A stretch of 64,000 nt of DNA from Mucilaginibacter sp. (GCA_028288025.1 JAQBOM010000021.1:1-64000); one strand, 5' to 3'. Positions 26,672 to 35,618 are shown, counted from the stretch's first letter. Notes: generated from the letters alone by a model not told the origin. Numbers and translations: made by a program.

Positions 26672-28069
26672 TTACTTACCAAAAGTGAAGTAGAATGTCA
26701 ACCTGTAAACCAGGGTATGGTTATTAGTCAGGTACCCGGCTGTTGAAGCCGACCGGTTATCCTGGTAATAAATGGCCCATATATTCGGCATAAAGTGCAC
26801 GTTCTTGGTTGGGTTATAATCTAAACCGGCTGTATAAAACTGCTCCTTATAGCTTGGATTATATGAGCTATAGTTAGTGTTAACTGTATAAGAGTCGGCA
26901 GTGTTATAACTGGTGCTGGGGTTATAGCTATCGTAACGGGCAAAGTAGTTCCAGTTTTTAGCCAGTGTGCCTTTTACCCAAACTGACAGTCCGTTAACAG
27001 TAGCATCTTCCGGTAATTTGGTTGTTGTGTTGGTTACACCGCTTGCAACATTCTGAGTGTACGCTTCGACACCAATAGTAAGGGGCTTTGTGTTGTAAGA
27101 CGCGAATACCTTCAGCATGTTATGCTCCTGGCCGGGTATGGTTGCAGTAGCTGCGGCTGTTTTAGCATAATCAGCATAAATATCCACATAAAGCTTTTGG
27201 TTAAGGAACTTAGCCCAAAGATCTCCGTAAAATATTTTGTAGAAACCTGTATTTGCGTTAGTTGCAGATAATAAGCTGGATTGGCTATTGTTACCCACCA
27301 TTACAACATAACCATAGTTTTTGGTTGCCGGGTCAAATGTTCCCTGTAAGGCAGCACCAACATCGTATGAATTGTTTTTGTGAAAGTCGGTTATGGTTTT
27401 TTCGATCGAACGGTATCCCCAGGCTGCTTCTGATAAACTTACCGGAGCATTTGTGCCAGGTTCATTTAACGCGAAGCCGGGAGTGCTCATTTCACCGATA
27501 ACGAAGTCAGTTCCAGTCCAAACATCTCTTACTCTTAGATTAAAGTTCTTTATCCAGAACGCCATTTTACCATCAACAAGGTTATCGCCATTCTGAATTG
27601 ATGTAGTACCATTAACACCCGTATTGGCATTTGGCTCGCTTGATAACAACATCTCGGCTTTGAATTTCTTTGTTATCTCGTAGTCATAACCTAAGTAAAG
27701 ACGACGGAACTGGAATGCATTCCTGTATTGAGGAACACCATTATACATTGTTTCCGGTCCTCTGTTAAATGCGTCAGCATGCCCTTCATAATAAAAATCA
27801 CCAAAACCATAGCCCCACACCCTTCTTTGAGGTTTCCAGGCCGTATCAGGGTCGGCAGCTTTTGCAGCGGTTTTAATTTCTGTTTTAGGATCAGTTGTTG
27901 TTGTTTCAGGATATACAGTCGCTTTCGAAGTGGTTGCGGCTGTAGTTGCGGCAATTGTTGTCGCGTTAGTATTAGTTAGTGACGAGGTTTGCGCTTTAAC
28001 GGCAAAACTCATAATCGCCAAAACGATTGCCATGCTCGCACTAAAAAATTTTGTAGACATTTTTTTCAT
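26672..28069 (-). CDS. Outer-membrane porin of the phosphate operon
   Basis: A 465-residue beta-barrel with a signal peptide (ends at FAVKAQ) and an Ala/Thr-rich linker (residues 28-75) before the barrel. Strand-rich segments such as FQFRRLYLGYDYEITKKFKAEMLL and the aromatic C-terminal strand (LVYRLTFYFTFGK) fit an OprP/OprO-like phosphate porin. It is the first gene of the pst operon, which supports phosphate uptake as its role; the sequence alone would only say porin. The Thr/Ala linker is unusual in composition. Confidence 0.8.
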   Translation of the reverse strand: MKKMSTKFFSASMAIVLAIMSFAVKAQTSSLTNTNATTIAATTAATTSKATVYPETTTTDPKTEIKTAAKAADPDTAWKPQRRVWGYGFGDFYYEGHADAFNRGPETMYNGVPQYRNAFQFRRLYLGYDYEITKKFKAEMLLSSEPNANTGVNGTTSIQNGDNLVDGKMAFWIKNFNLRVRDVWTGTDFVIGEMSTPGFALNEPGTNAPVSLSEAAWGYRSIEKTITDFHKNNSYDVGAALQGTFDPATKNYGYVVMVGNNSQSSLLSATNANTGFYKIFYGDLWAKFLNQKLYVDIYADYAKTAAATATIPGQEHNMLKVFASYNTKPLTIGVEAYTQNVASGVTNTTTKLPEDATVNGLSVWVKGTLAKNWNYFARYDSYNPSTSYNTADSYTVNTNYSSYNPSYKEQFYTAGLDYNPTKNVHFMPNIWAIYYQDNRSASTAGYLTNNHTLVYRLTFYFTFGK

Positions 28070-28470
28070 ATCAATAAGGATTAAATTATTTGCTCCAAAG
28101 GTGCGGGCTTCGCATTACCCCAATGTTAAGGAATGATTAATCTTTGGTGATATTATTTAAATATTAACTTGATGCTAAAAACCTTTTAAATCGGGTAAGA
28201 AAATGACTTAGCATCGCATATAGGATACAATTGGACTGTAAATCAACGTATTAAATTAATAGTTGAATTCACACAATCCGGTAACATATACTTAACATAG
28301 GCTGGTATTTCCTTTATACATCGTTAACATTGCGCTTTTTTTAGCTATGAAAAAAGGCTATTAACGAGCAAAATAACAAATGAGGTAAAAATAGTATGAC
28401 GATAAGCAAACCAGGGGAAGAATTATTGCTTTTACGAGACGATCAATCCGAACTGCAACTTAATCCACCA
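28070..28470. promoter_or_regulatory. Upstream control region of the phosphate operon
   Basis: On the minus strand TTG (28121-28123) and CACCTTTG (28096-28103) are 17 bases apart, one mismatch from the Bacteroidota promoter consensus, with a leader of about 25 bases to the ATG. Further upstream, 28282-28299 holds two identical heptamers TATGTTA spaced 4 bases apart (11-bp period), which is the layout of a Pho box though not its E. coli sequence. No gene is seen in this gap. Confidence 0.4.
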
Positions 28471-28554
28471 GCAATGAACCAACTGAACCAACTGAACCAA
28501 TGAACCAACTGAGCTAATGACCAATGACTAGTGACTAGTGACCAATGACCAACC
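28471..28554. repeat. GAACCAACT and GACCAAT/GACTAGT stutter repeats
   Basis: Units of GAACCAACT/GAACCAAT occur about four times, then heptads GACCAAT, GACTAGT, GACTAGT, GACCAAT, GACC, ending at the stop codon of the XRE-type gene. The heptad part is itself symmetric. Confidence 0.8.
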
Positions 28555-28917
28555 TCACCCCGCTTTTTGAGATGCGGCAAAGCCATGCTCCTTCAATTCC
28601 TTAATCTCTATTTCGTACGCGCGCATCCTGGCATGCAGAATATCCAGTTCGGTGCGCATCATCTGTATCTCCGTTATAAGCTTCGCTGATTCAGGTTTGT
28701 TGATCTTCTTTTCACCTGTTCCCAGTATCAGCCACTCGGGCGAGTATTTTAACTGGAAACAAAGCTTCCGGATAAGGTAGTAGCTAACATCCTGCTTTTT
28801 ATTGATCACTTTGCTGATAAAGCCCTGGTCAACGCCGATAAGGCCGGCTAACCCCAGCTGGCCACCATGCTCTTTAACTATTACCTTTAACCGTTTTATT
28901 AATGCTTCGTCCGACAT
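28555..28917 (-). CDS. XRE-like HTH protein with coiled-coil tail
   Basis: 120 residues. Residues 5-65 form a lambda-repressor-like helix-turn-helix (GGQLGLAGLIGVDQGFISKVINKKQDVSYYLIRKL), followed by YSPEWLILGTGE, a phrase typical of phage-type repressor-like regulators of Bacteroidota. Residues 77-113 look like a coiled coil (EIQMMRTELDILHARMRAYEIEIKELK), probably for dimerisation. The target is unknown. It stands alone, flanked by stutter repeats on both sides. It is not part of a visible prophage. Confidence 0.8.
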   Translation of the reverse strand: MSDEALIKRLKVIVKEHGGQLGLAGLIGVDQGFISKVINKKQDVSYYLIRKLCFQLKYSPEWLILGTGEKKINKPESAKLITEIQMMRTELDILHARMRAYEIEIKELKEHGFAASQKAG

Positions 28918-28965
28918 TTGATTGCAATAATAAGCAAACTAGCGGAATAGTCAATAGGTAATCAT

Positions 28966-29132
28966 GCGAATCAAGAGTCAAGAACCAAGAGTCAGGAAAA
29001 TAGCCTCAGGAGAGAAAAAAATTCATAAAAAGAAAACATTTCAGCAGAATATTTCAGCTCAATGCTATAAAAATGAATTGGTTTTTTCTTTTTGTCTTGA
29101 TTCTTGGTTCCAATATCTTGACTCTTTAATAA
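28966..29132. repeat. Inverted CAAGAGT/CTTGATT heptad repeat
   Basis: The left arm (28966-29000) reads CAAGAGT, CAAGAAC, CAAGAGT, CAGGAAA. The right arm (about 29093-29130) reads CTTGATT, CTTGGTT, CCAATAT, CTTGACT, CTTTAA. The arms are largely complementary across about 90 AT-rich bases that contain an inner ATTCAT/ATGAAT pair. It lies between the XRE-type and GNAT genes. Confidence 0.8.
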
Positions 29133-29140
29133 CGATTTAA

Positions 29141-29650
29141 TTACACAGTATCTAATCGTTTCTCGTAGCAGTAAAACCGCAAATTTGGCCTGAAACTAAG
29201 CCCTATCTCCCCGGCAAATTTATAGCCAAGTTTGGGGAACAACCTTTGGGCTGCCGGGTTTTCGGTATTGGTGTCGATGCGTAATGTATTGATGCCGCGG
29301 GTTATAGCCTCGCGCTCAGCCTGCATCAGCAGGGTGGCGGCAATGCCCCCACCCCTGTATTTTTCACTAACGGCAAGCCGGTGGGTAACAATAGCCTGTT
29401 CGGTAATATCCCAGCCGGCGTCTGCATATTCCGGCTCCTGGTCGGTAGTAATGGCGGCTACGCCCGCAATTGCCCCGCCAACTTCCGCAACCCAAAGCTG
29501 CTGTAACCTAATGTCGTTTTCGAACACTCCGGCATTGGGATAAGTACTGTCCCACTGAAAATTCCCCGCGGCATTTAATGCAGGTACAACCTCATTGATC
29601 AGTTGCATAATGGCAGGAACATCGTCTGAGTGAGCGCGCCGGATAATCAT
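29141..29650 (-). CDS. GNAT-family N-acetyltransferase
   Basis: A 169-residue acetyltransferase of the GNAT fold. The acetyl-CoA motif A is HRLAVSEKYRGGGIAATLLMQAE, with the RGGGIA pyrophosphate loop. IDTNTENPAAQRLFPKLGYKF is motif B with the usual Asn and LGY. The acceptor substrate is not predictable. Monocistronic. Confidence 0.88.
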   Translation of the reverse strand: MIIRRAHSDDVPAIMQLINEVVPALNAAGNFQWDSTYPNAGVFENDIRLQQLWVAEVGGAIAGVAAITTDQEPEYADAGWDITEQAIVTHRLAVSEKYRGGGIAATLLMQAEREAITRGINTLRIDTNTENPAAQRLFPKLGYKFAGEIGLSFRPNLRFYCYEKRLDTV

Positions 29651-29771
29651 GGTATAGATTTTCTTCGAAAATAGCTTAATTCTGTATTACTGTAAAAACC
29701 ATTTGCATTGTTCAAATAAATTTATTTACTTTGATTTACAAAGTACTTTTTATTTAATCAAAATTACAACC

Positions 29772-30335
29772 ATGAACTATTTAACCATTTTCAGAAACTG
29801 GCTGCCTTATGCGGCTATTATCACTTTATTGTGTGGTATAATTTTCATTGCAACCCAGCAAAGCTTTCGGTCGACCGCGGACGATCCGCAGTACCAGCTG
29901 ATTGAAGACGATGCGGCCGCGATCAACAACGGCGCCGACCCTAAATCACTTGTTAACCCGGTACCGGCAATTGAAACCTCAAAAAGCCTCGCCCCTTTTA
30001 TGATAATATACGATGCGTCCGGCAATCTTATCGCATCAAATGCCAACCTGGATGGCAAGGCGTTAACGATACCCAAGGGTGTGCTGAGTTATATTGAAGA
30101 GCATGGCTCCGACGCTGCTACCTGGCAGCCCCGGTCCGGCGTGCGACTGGCGATGGTTGGCATGAAATCGAACGCGGGCAAGGTTGTTATAGCGGGCCGC
30201 TCGCTGCGCAAGGTAGAAGAACGGATAGCCCGTCTTGGCGAGCAGGTTTTATTTGGCTGGGGGTGCTCACTGTTCGGCTTATTGATCGTGGTAATATTCC
30301 AGGATTGGCTGACAAAAAAATATATCCCGGGTTGA
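29772..30335 (+). CDS. Membrane protein with extracytoplasmic sensor-like domain
   Basis: 187 residues. TM1 (about 10-28) is followed by an external domain of about 130 residues (FMIIYDASGNLIASNANLDG, VRLAMVGMKSNAGKVVIAGRSLRKVEERI) that resembles the PAS/Cache-like sensor part of histidine kinases. TM2 (about 160-178) and a short basic tail follow, with no kinase, HAMP or other output domain. It could be a stand-alone sensor or inhibitor. ATG 29772 is chosen because the upstream extension is not membrane-signal-like. Convergent with the next gene (3-base gap). Confidence 0.6.
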   Translation: MNYLTIFRNWLPYAAIITLLCGIIFIATQQSFRSTADDPQYQLIEDDAAAINNGADPKSLVNPVPAIETSKSLAPFMIIYDASGNLIASNANLDGKALTIPKGVLSYIEEHGSDAATWQPRSGVRLAMVGMKSNAGKVVIAGRSLRKVEERIARLGEQVLFGWGCSLFGLLIVVIFQDWLTKKYIPG

Positions 30336-30338
30336 TCT

Positions 30339-30806
30339 TTAGCTGTCTGCGACAGTATCCGGAATTTCACGGTTAAAATAGGCAATCACCATGTCATAAA
30401 TTTCAGCGTCTTTACCTTTAACCCATCTTAGCGGGAGATTGATTTGCTTGCCATACTCCGATTCCCATTTTAGATTAATGCGCAGCATGGATGCGCTGCG
30501 GCCGGGGATCAGGCTGATATCTTCGATATCGATCCAGTTCACGCTGATATCGCGGATATAATCGCTGATGCCTTCCGCATCCAGCTCAAGGGCAATGTCG
30601 CCTTTTAAGGCCGGTATCAGCCGCTTAACGATCAGCAAGGTTAACAGGGAAAGAAATAAAAAAGCAGATATTCCATGCACTGCCCAGCTTAGCGTGCTGT
30701 TGGCCCCGCGTACATTCGAAAACAGCATCCACATTAATATCACCATCAGTAAAATGGTACCCAGGCTAAAGTTCAGGCTATAGCGATATCGCGTGGTTGC
30801 GGTCAT
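30339..30806 (-). CDS. Hypothetical membrane protein, STM3941/bPH-like
   Basis: 155 residues. Two N-terminal membrane helices (about 13-30 and 42-63) are followed by a soluble beta-rich domain (IALELDAEGISDYIRDISVNWIDIEDISLI, SMLRINLKWESEYGKQINLPLRWV) with the look of bacterial PH-like domains in the STM3941 group. Function unknown. Confidence 0.6.
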   Translation of the reverse strand: MTATTRYRYSLNFSLGTILLMVILMWMLFSNVRGANSTLSWAVHGISAFLFLSLLTLLIVKRLIPALKGDIALELDAEGISDYIRDISVNWIDIEDISLIPGRSASMLRINLKWESEYGKQINLPLRWVKGKDAEIYDMVIAYFNREIPDTVADS

Positions 30807-30838
30807 GTTTATAAATATACATCATTCTTTATAAATGT

Positions 30839-32941
30839 TTAGTTATAAAACGACCAGGACACGCCGAATTTTAGCAAATGGTCCATTTGCGGGTACTTGT
30901 TCACGGTATAAAATCCCTTGCTCAAAAGTCCTTGGTTGGCATAATCGTACATGATAAACAGGTTAGTACGCTGCAGGGTGGCTTTAAAAAATACGGTGGC
31001 GATGGGGTATGAAGAAAAAGTAACATTCGCCCCGTTATAAAACTGGCCCAGCCCGGTCGCATACGAAGGCGCCACGTATGGCGAATTATACCGCACATCC
31101 ACACCCAGGTTTGAATACAAAACATTAAACAGGAACATCTTATAATATAAACTGGTGTAGTTATAAACCTGTGGTATCCGCAACGTCGACTGGTAATCGG
31201 TTTTTTCGTATACTAAAAAGTCGTCCAGGTGCCACCTGCGCCAGGCTATGCTTTTTCCGAAGCTCACTTTAAGCAGATTGATCGGCGTGCCCAGCTGCAC
31301 CGGATGCGCATCGATACCGCCCGCTTGTGCAGCGAAGTATAAGTAATCTGTAATTAAAAAATATTCCACCTTTAAATCCAGCTTCAGTGGGTTATTTACA
31401 TAGTTGAACGAAATACTGTTGGTTTTTTGATTATTGAATTTATTGTGAAAAATATAATGGTTGGATATCCAGTTGGTATAAACCATTGCAGGCGTGCTGC
31501 TTTGGGTGTAGCCCTCGAATACGATCCTGCCTGCCTTTTGGTTACCGGCCAGGATAACCTTGGCGTCGTACAAAAAATCCCCGGCATCACGCCCCTGCGC
31601 AACCTGCTGGAAATCGCCTTCAAGCCCTATCCTATCGCTGAACCGATAACTCAGTTTAGCCTTCAGGGTGATGTCCTGGAAGGATGAAGCCTGCATCCGA
31701 ACGCTCTGGTTAACTTTAAGGCCGTACTGGTTAAGTATCGTATCCGCTACATATTGTGAATAATGATAATAATCCTGCGACAGGCCCAGGTCAAGCTTTA
31801 CCTCGTTCTTTACAAATTTCACAGATTTGCTTCTCAGGTAAAAACTGTAGGAAAATTCATTTTGAAGATGCTGTACCGCAAGCGAATCCCTCGAATAATT
31901 TGACGCAAAATAATAATCCGGGAAAACCTGGTAGGGGTCAGGGTCGTTTTGTAAGAAATTATATTTACGCGTGTTGTAGCTAAAAGTATAGGCGATCCGT
32001 TGCGTCGGTAAAATATTGGATGTGCCGGTTGTTTCCTTCTTCAGGCTGTCAATCCGCCCGATATAATAAAACTGTTTCAGGTATATCCCGCCGCTGGTCC
32101 AGTTTTCATAAGTATGTGCCAAACGTACCGGTTCATCAAGTGAGCTAAGCGGGTTTTTTTCTACAAAAATAGTATCGTTTGCTAATATCGACCCGGTTTC
32201 GGGCGCTTTCAGGTTATTGTATATCAGGTTGGCCAATAAATTATACCGCTTGTTCTTTGACTCGTACCAGGCAAACGCCGCTGCATTTACATCGCTTACA
32301 TTTTGCGCCAGCAGGTTGCTGCTGTAAAACCCCTTCGAACCGGTAAAATTCAAGTTAAAGCCGATGTTAAGCCGGGGGTTAACATTTTGCGTATGCAGCA
32401 CCTTAAAATACTGCTCCTTTAAACCGCCTACAAACAGCGACAACTGGGTATAAGGCACCCGGGCGCGGTAATAATTAACATCCTGCGGGTTAAACATATA
32501 AGCGTCAAGGGCATGTAAGCCCGCATCAAACCCAATGGTGTGCGATGGTTCGTATAAAAGGCTCCTTTCTGCCAAACCCAGGTTACCCAAATGTATTTTC
32601 GGGCTTCGGGGCTGCATCAGCGGGCTGTAATTTTCGTAATTATAAATACCTGTATCTAAAGGAAAAAGCTGCGTACTATCCTTTAAAAACCGTTCGCTGG
32701 TTACCCTTATATACTTCGAATTAAAAATAACTGTGTCTTTCCTTCTGTCCTGTTGCTTGCGCAGCGAATCCATTTGTTGCTCATCAGTCAGTTTGGGCAC
32801 GTTAGTACGTCCCGTATCACGCAGGTTCGGGCGAAACGGCTGCTGCCCGGGATAATTCGGATTCGTCCGCGATTGCCCGACAACGGATTGCACCCCTGCC
32901 AGGAATAGGAGGATGAAGATATATTTTAACTTTTCAGGCAT
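30839..32941 (-). CDS. Putative porin (PF14121-type)
   Basis: A 700-residue outer-membrane beta-barrel. The signal peptide ends at SVVGQ (about residue 23), then comes a Pro/Asn-rich linker. The N-terminal plug-like part contains RSPKIHLGNLGLAERSLLYEP and TIGFDAGLHALDAYMF, phrases typical of the putative porin family of Bacteroidota. Many alternating aromatic strands follow, ending FGVSWSFYN. The cargo is unknown. Its ATG at 32941 lies 8 bases inside the 3' end of the purine phosphorylase gene, so the two are co-transcribed. Confidence 0.82.
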   Translation of the reverse strand: MPEKLKYIFILLFLAGVQSVVGQSRTNPNYPGQQPFRPNLRDTGRTNVPKLTDEQQMDSLRKQQDRRKDTVIFNSKYIRVTSERFLKDSTQLFPLDTGIYNYENYSPLMQPRSPKIHLGNLGLAERSLLYEPSHTIGFDAGLHALDAYMFNPQDVNYYRARVPYTQLSLFVGGLKEQYFKVLHTQNVNPRLNIGFNLNFTGSKGFYSSNLLAQNVSDVNAAAFAWYESKNKRYNLLANLIYNNLKAPETGSILANDTIFVEKNPLSSLDEPVRLAHTYENWTSGGIYLKQFYYIGRIDSLKKETTGTSNILPTQRIAYTFSYNTRKYNFLQNDPDPYQVFPDYYFASNYSRDSLAVQHLQNEFSYSFYLRSKSVKFVKNEVKLDLGLSQDYYHYSQYVADTILNQYGLKVNQSVRMQASSFQDITLKAKLSYRFSDRIGLEGDFQQVAQGRDAGDFLYDAKVILAGNQKAGRIVFEGYTQSSTPAMVYTNWISNHYIFHNKFNNQKTNSISFNYVNNPLKLDLKVEYFLITDYLYFAAQAGGIDAHPVQLGTPINLLKVSFGKSIAWRRWHLDDFLVYEKTDYQSTLRIPQVYNYTSLYYKMFLFNVLYSNLGVDVRYNSPYVAPSYATGLGQFYNGANVTFSSYPIATVFFKATLQRTNLFIMYDYANQGLLSKGFYTVNKYPQMDHLLKFGVSWSFYN

Positions 32942-33755
32942 CAAAACCAGCTATCAATTCTTTAAGTATCAATGTCAATTTAGGCTCCGCTTCGGTGGCG
33001 ACAGCCAGTATCTCCTCAACCGAAACCGGGCTCAGCACATCGTTAAAACCTTCATCAGTAAGCACCGATATGGCAAACACAGGCAACCCCATATGGTTCG
33101 CCACAATTACTTCGGGCACCGTGCTCATCCCCACCGCGTCGCCGCCGATTATCCGCAAATAGTTATACTCAGCTTTCGTTTCCAGGTTCGGGCCGGTTAC
33201 CGCAACATAAACTCCCTTGTTGCATATAATATTGTTAGCCTTCGCTATAACCAAAGCTTTATCTATCAGCACGCGGTTATAAGGCTGACTCATATCCGGA
33301 AAACGCGGCCCCAGGTCGGTTTCATTTCTGCCGATCAGCGGATTTTGCGGCTGCAGGTTAATATGATCCTCAATCACCATCAGGCTCCCCTTTTTAAAAT
33401 CGGGGTTCAGCGCGCCGCTGGCATTCGAAACAAAAAGCGTTTTTATGCCCAGCATTTTCAATACCCTTACCGGGAAAGTGATCTGCTGCATGCTATAACC
33501 CTCGTAATAATGTAACCGGCCCTGCATGGCAACAACTTTTTTACCCGCTAGTTTGCCAAAGATTAATTTACCCGAATGAAACTCCAAAGTCGAGATCGGG
33601 AAATCAGGTATATTGGAGTACATCAGCTGTTTTTCAACTTCCACTTCCTTCACCAGGCCGCCCAAACCGGTACCCAGTATAATTCCTATCTCAGGTTCAA
33701 AATCGCCGATACGGCTTTTAATATATGCTGTTGTCCGTTCTATACTCTCTAACAT
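32934..33755 (-). CDS. Purine-nucleoside phosphorylase
   Basis: A 273-residue trimeric-type PNP, which splits inosine and guanosine with phosphate. Family motifs: GIILGTGLGGLV (phosphate loop), MQGRLHYYEGY, VSNASGALNPDFKKGSLMVIEDHINL, TGPNLETKAEYNYLRIIGGDAVGMSTVPEVIVA and the purine-site FAISVLTDEG. Cytoplasmic. It overlaps lpxK upstream (38 bases) and the porin gene downstream (8 bases), forming an lpxK-PNP-porin operon. Confidence 0.93.
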   Translation of the reverse strand: MLESIERTTAYIKSRIGDFEPEIGIILGTGLGGLVKEVEVEKQLMYSNIPDFPISTLEFHSGKLIFGKLAGKKVVAMQGRLHYYEGYSMQQITFPVRVLKMLGIKTLFVSNASGALNPDFKKGSLMVIEDHINLQPQNPLIGRNETDLGPRFPDMSQPYNRVLIDKALVIAKANNIICNKGVYVAVTGPNLETKAEYNYLRIIGGDAVGMSTVPEVIVANHMGLPVFAISVLTDEGFNDVLSPVSVEEILAVATEAEPKLTLILKELIAGFDA

Positions 33756-34875
33756 ATTCAGTAATTAATTGATCGAACAGCCGCCCACTTTCGTTTAAAA
33801 ATTCCACCCTTATAGGTATGGTATAAACGGGCAGTTCCTCAGCACCTGCCGCACCCGGTTTAAACCACGAATTATCTAAACGCTGTGCATCCTTTTCTGT
33901 TGTAACGATTATTTTTTTCGCAGATGCGCAGGCCGCAAATTCACCGGCAAGTTTAGCGATATTTTTTAAGGTAAACGGGTGGTGGTCGGGATATTTATGA
34001 TGAATGATAGTGGTAGTGCTACGGCTTAAATGCTGCACAAGCGGTTCGGCGTTAGCTATGCCAGTCAATAAAAATATGGTAGTGTCCTTATCTATCGTTA
34101 ACCCGGCTGCTTCACCATCCAAATTCTGCAATCCCTGGTAAGCTATGGACGTAAAAAACAAGTGCTGGTAAGGCAGCGGATCTATTTTACCTGCAACAAC
34201 AGCCTGCTCATCGGCGGTAAGTTGTGCCGGGCATTTGCTCACAACAATCACTTGCGCCCGCCACCTGCCACTGAAAGGCTCACGCATATTGCCTGCCGGC
34301 AGTAACAAGTGCACATCATCAATACGGTTATAATCAAACAACAAAATATTAAGCCCCGCTTCAACAGCCCTGTGCTGGTAGGCATCATCCAGCAGGATAA
34401 GGTTATGATCCGGTAAAAGGCGTTCTATCCCCTTAACCCTGTCCTCGCAAACGGCTACTGTAATATCCGGAAATTTATGTGCAAACTGTGCCGGCTCATC
34501 GCCTATTAGTTGTGAGTTGTAAGTTGAAGGTTGTAAGTCAATCCCGGTACCTGATACTTGATACCCGATTCCTGATACCGCTTCCCGGCTTTTGACTTTT
34601 GAATTTTGAATTTTGACTTCAAAAAACCCTTTGGTACTCCGCCCATAACCCCTGCTCAAAGTAGCCAGTTTATTGTGTTCTTTTAATAAACGGATAAGAT
34701 ACTCCGTCATCGGGCTTTTCCCCGCGCCGCCGACTTCAAGATTGCCAACTGAAATAACAGGAATTTTAAACCGGCGACTTTTAAACACCCCCGCATCATA
34801 ACACCAGTTGCGGATAATAACCACCAGCCCGTAAAGCAACGAAAAGGGAAATAAAAGCCAGCGCAGGTATTTCAT
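33718..34875 (-). CDS. lpxK: Tetraacyldisaccharide 4'-kinase carrying a repeat-derived insert
   Basis: A 385-residue lipid A kinase. An N-terminal membrane-associating segment (LRWLLFPFSLLYGLVVIIRN) is followed by the P-loop VGNLEVGGAGKSP (43-55), LSRGYGRSTKGF (73-84) and IGDEPAQFAHKFP. It phosphorylates the 4' position of the lipid A precursor at the inner membrane. Between GRSTKGFF and IGDEPAQ sit about 38 extra residues (86-123) encoded by heptad repeats, kept in frame. The segment falls where related LpxK proteins have a loop, so activity may be preserved. ATG 34875 is preferred over a longer frame from 34932. Confidence 0.92.
   Translation of the reverse strand: MKYLRWLLFPFSLLYGLVVIIRNWCYDAGVFKSRRFKIPVISVGNLEVGGAGKSPMTEYLIRLLKEHNKLATLSRGYGRSTKGFFEVKIQNSKVKSREAVSGIGYQVSGTGIDLQPSTYNSQLIGDEPAQFAHKFPDITVAVCEDRVKGIERLLPDHNLILLDDAYQHRAVEAGLNILLFDYNRIDDVHLLLPAGNMREPFSGRWRAQVIVVSKCPAQLTADEQAVVAGKIDPLPYQHLFFTSIAYQGLQNLDGEAAGLTIDKDTTIFLLTGIANAEPLVQHLSRSTTTIIHHKYPDHHPFTLKNIAKLAGEFAACASAKKIIVTTEKDAQRLDNSWFKPGAAGAEELPVYTIPIRVEFLNESGRLFDQLITEYVREYRTDNSIY
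34504..34617. repeat. Three heptad-repeat blocks inside lpxK
   Basis: In plus-strand order: GTTGTGA, GTTGTAA, GTTGAAG, GTTGTAA (about 34508-34537); CTGATAC, TTGATAC, CCGATTC, CTGATAC (about 34550-34579); TTTGACT, TTTGAAT, TTTGAAT, TTTGACT (about 34591-34619). All have a period of 7, each block has its own core, and all are translated as part of LpxK. Confidence 0.85.
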
Positions 34876-34932
34876 ATCGCTGTAAAGATATAAAAAGGGT
34901 TTAACAGCGGTTTCAGCTTGAATTGTAAACAC

Positions 34933-35301
34933 TTATATCAATTCAATACCGGGTACAAATTGGAAATGTTTTTTATTATAAGTGTAAAGCGGCAAATGAT
35001 AATATAATGCTGTTGCTGCAATAAGTGTATCTGCGATCCCGGGTCGATGACTTAAAGTATGTGTCCTGAAAAGGTCAAGGAAAATATCTGTTATATCTGC
35101 ATTAATTGGAATATGGGTATATTTACTCAATTGTTTTTCAATTCTTTTAAGGTCAGCCTTATCCCTTGCTCCGACCATAAATTCAGCGACGGTAATACTG
35201 CTTATATAAAAAACATTTGATCTTAACTGTTGAATCTCGTCCTTTACAGTAAGATTTCCCCTGTAAAGTTCAATAAGAATATTGGTATCGAAAATTACCA
35301 T
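34933..35301 (-). CDS. VapC-type PIN toxin
   Basis: A 122-residue PIN-domain ribonuclease toxin. Acidic catalytic residues: Asp5 in IFDTNILIELY, Glu in VAEFMVGARDKAD, and Asp in GIADTLIAATALYYHLPLYTYNKKHF. VapC toxins typically cleave tRNA or rRNA. It overlaps the antitoxin gene by 7 bases. The stop lies 57 bases upstream of lpxK on the same strand, so the module sits in front of an essential lipid A gene and could share a transcript with it. Confidence 0.88.
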   Translation of the reverse strand: MVIFDTNILIELYRGNLTVKDEIQQLRSNVFYISSITVAEFMVGARDKADLKRIEKQLSKYTHIPINADITDIFLDLFRTHTLSHRPGIADTLIAATALYYHLPLYTYNKKHFQFVPGIELI

Positions 35302-35543
35302 TTAGAAGGCCATGTTTTATCCCTGATTTCATCCCCTGAAGGAAAATCAGGCGCAGCACCAAAATTTTCAAACAACTCATTCACCGCAACCTCTTTACCT
35401 ACAGGTGGTACAGGATGTACATTTTTTGCAGAATCAGCTAATTCAACCACAATAACTTCTACTTTCTTGCCAAAAAATTTTTCAGGCATCTCAATACTGT
35501 GATTTTTTTTGTCAGGAACTAAAATCTGCTTATGCATCATCAT
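35295..35543 (-). CDS. Antitoxin partner of VapC-type toxin
   Basis: 82 residues from the first of three consecutive Met codons (35543, 35540, 35537). The N-terminus MHKQILVPDKKNHSIEMPEKFFGKKVEVIVVEL looks like an AbrB/MazE-like DNA-binding swapped hairpin. The C-terminal half is acidic and disordered (ELFENFGAAPDFPSGDEIRD) and ends in TWPSKW, suited to wrapping the toxin. It overlaps the toxin start by 7 bases. Confidence 0.8.
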   Translation of the reverse strand: MMMHKQILVPDKKNHSIEMPEKFFGKKVEVIVVELADSAKNVHPVPPVGKEVAVNELFENFGAAPDFPSGDEIRDKTWPSKW

Positions 35544-35618
35544 CGTCGTTTTGCTATCAAACAAATATACAAAATTGATGAACAATTTAAAACCGGTGAC
35601 CAATAACGATTGACTAAT

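Noticed and set aside
28555-28917. Prophage repressor
   Set aside because: The HTH protein stands alone, with no integrase, structural or lysis genes around it.
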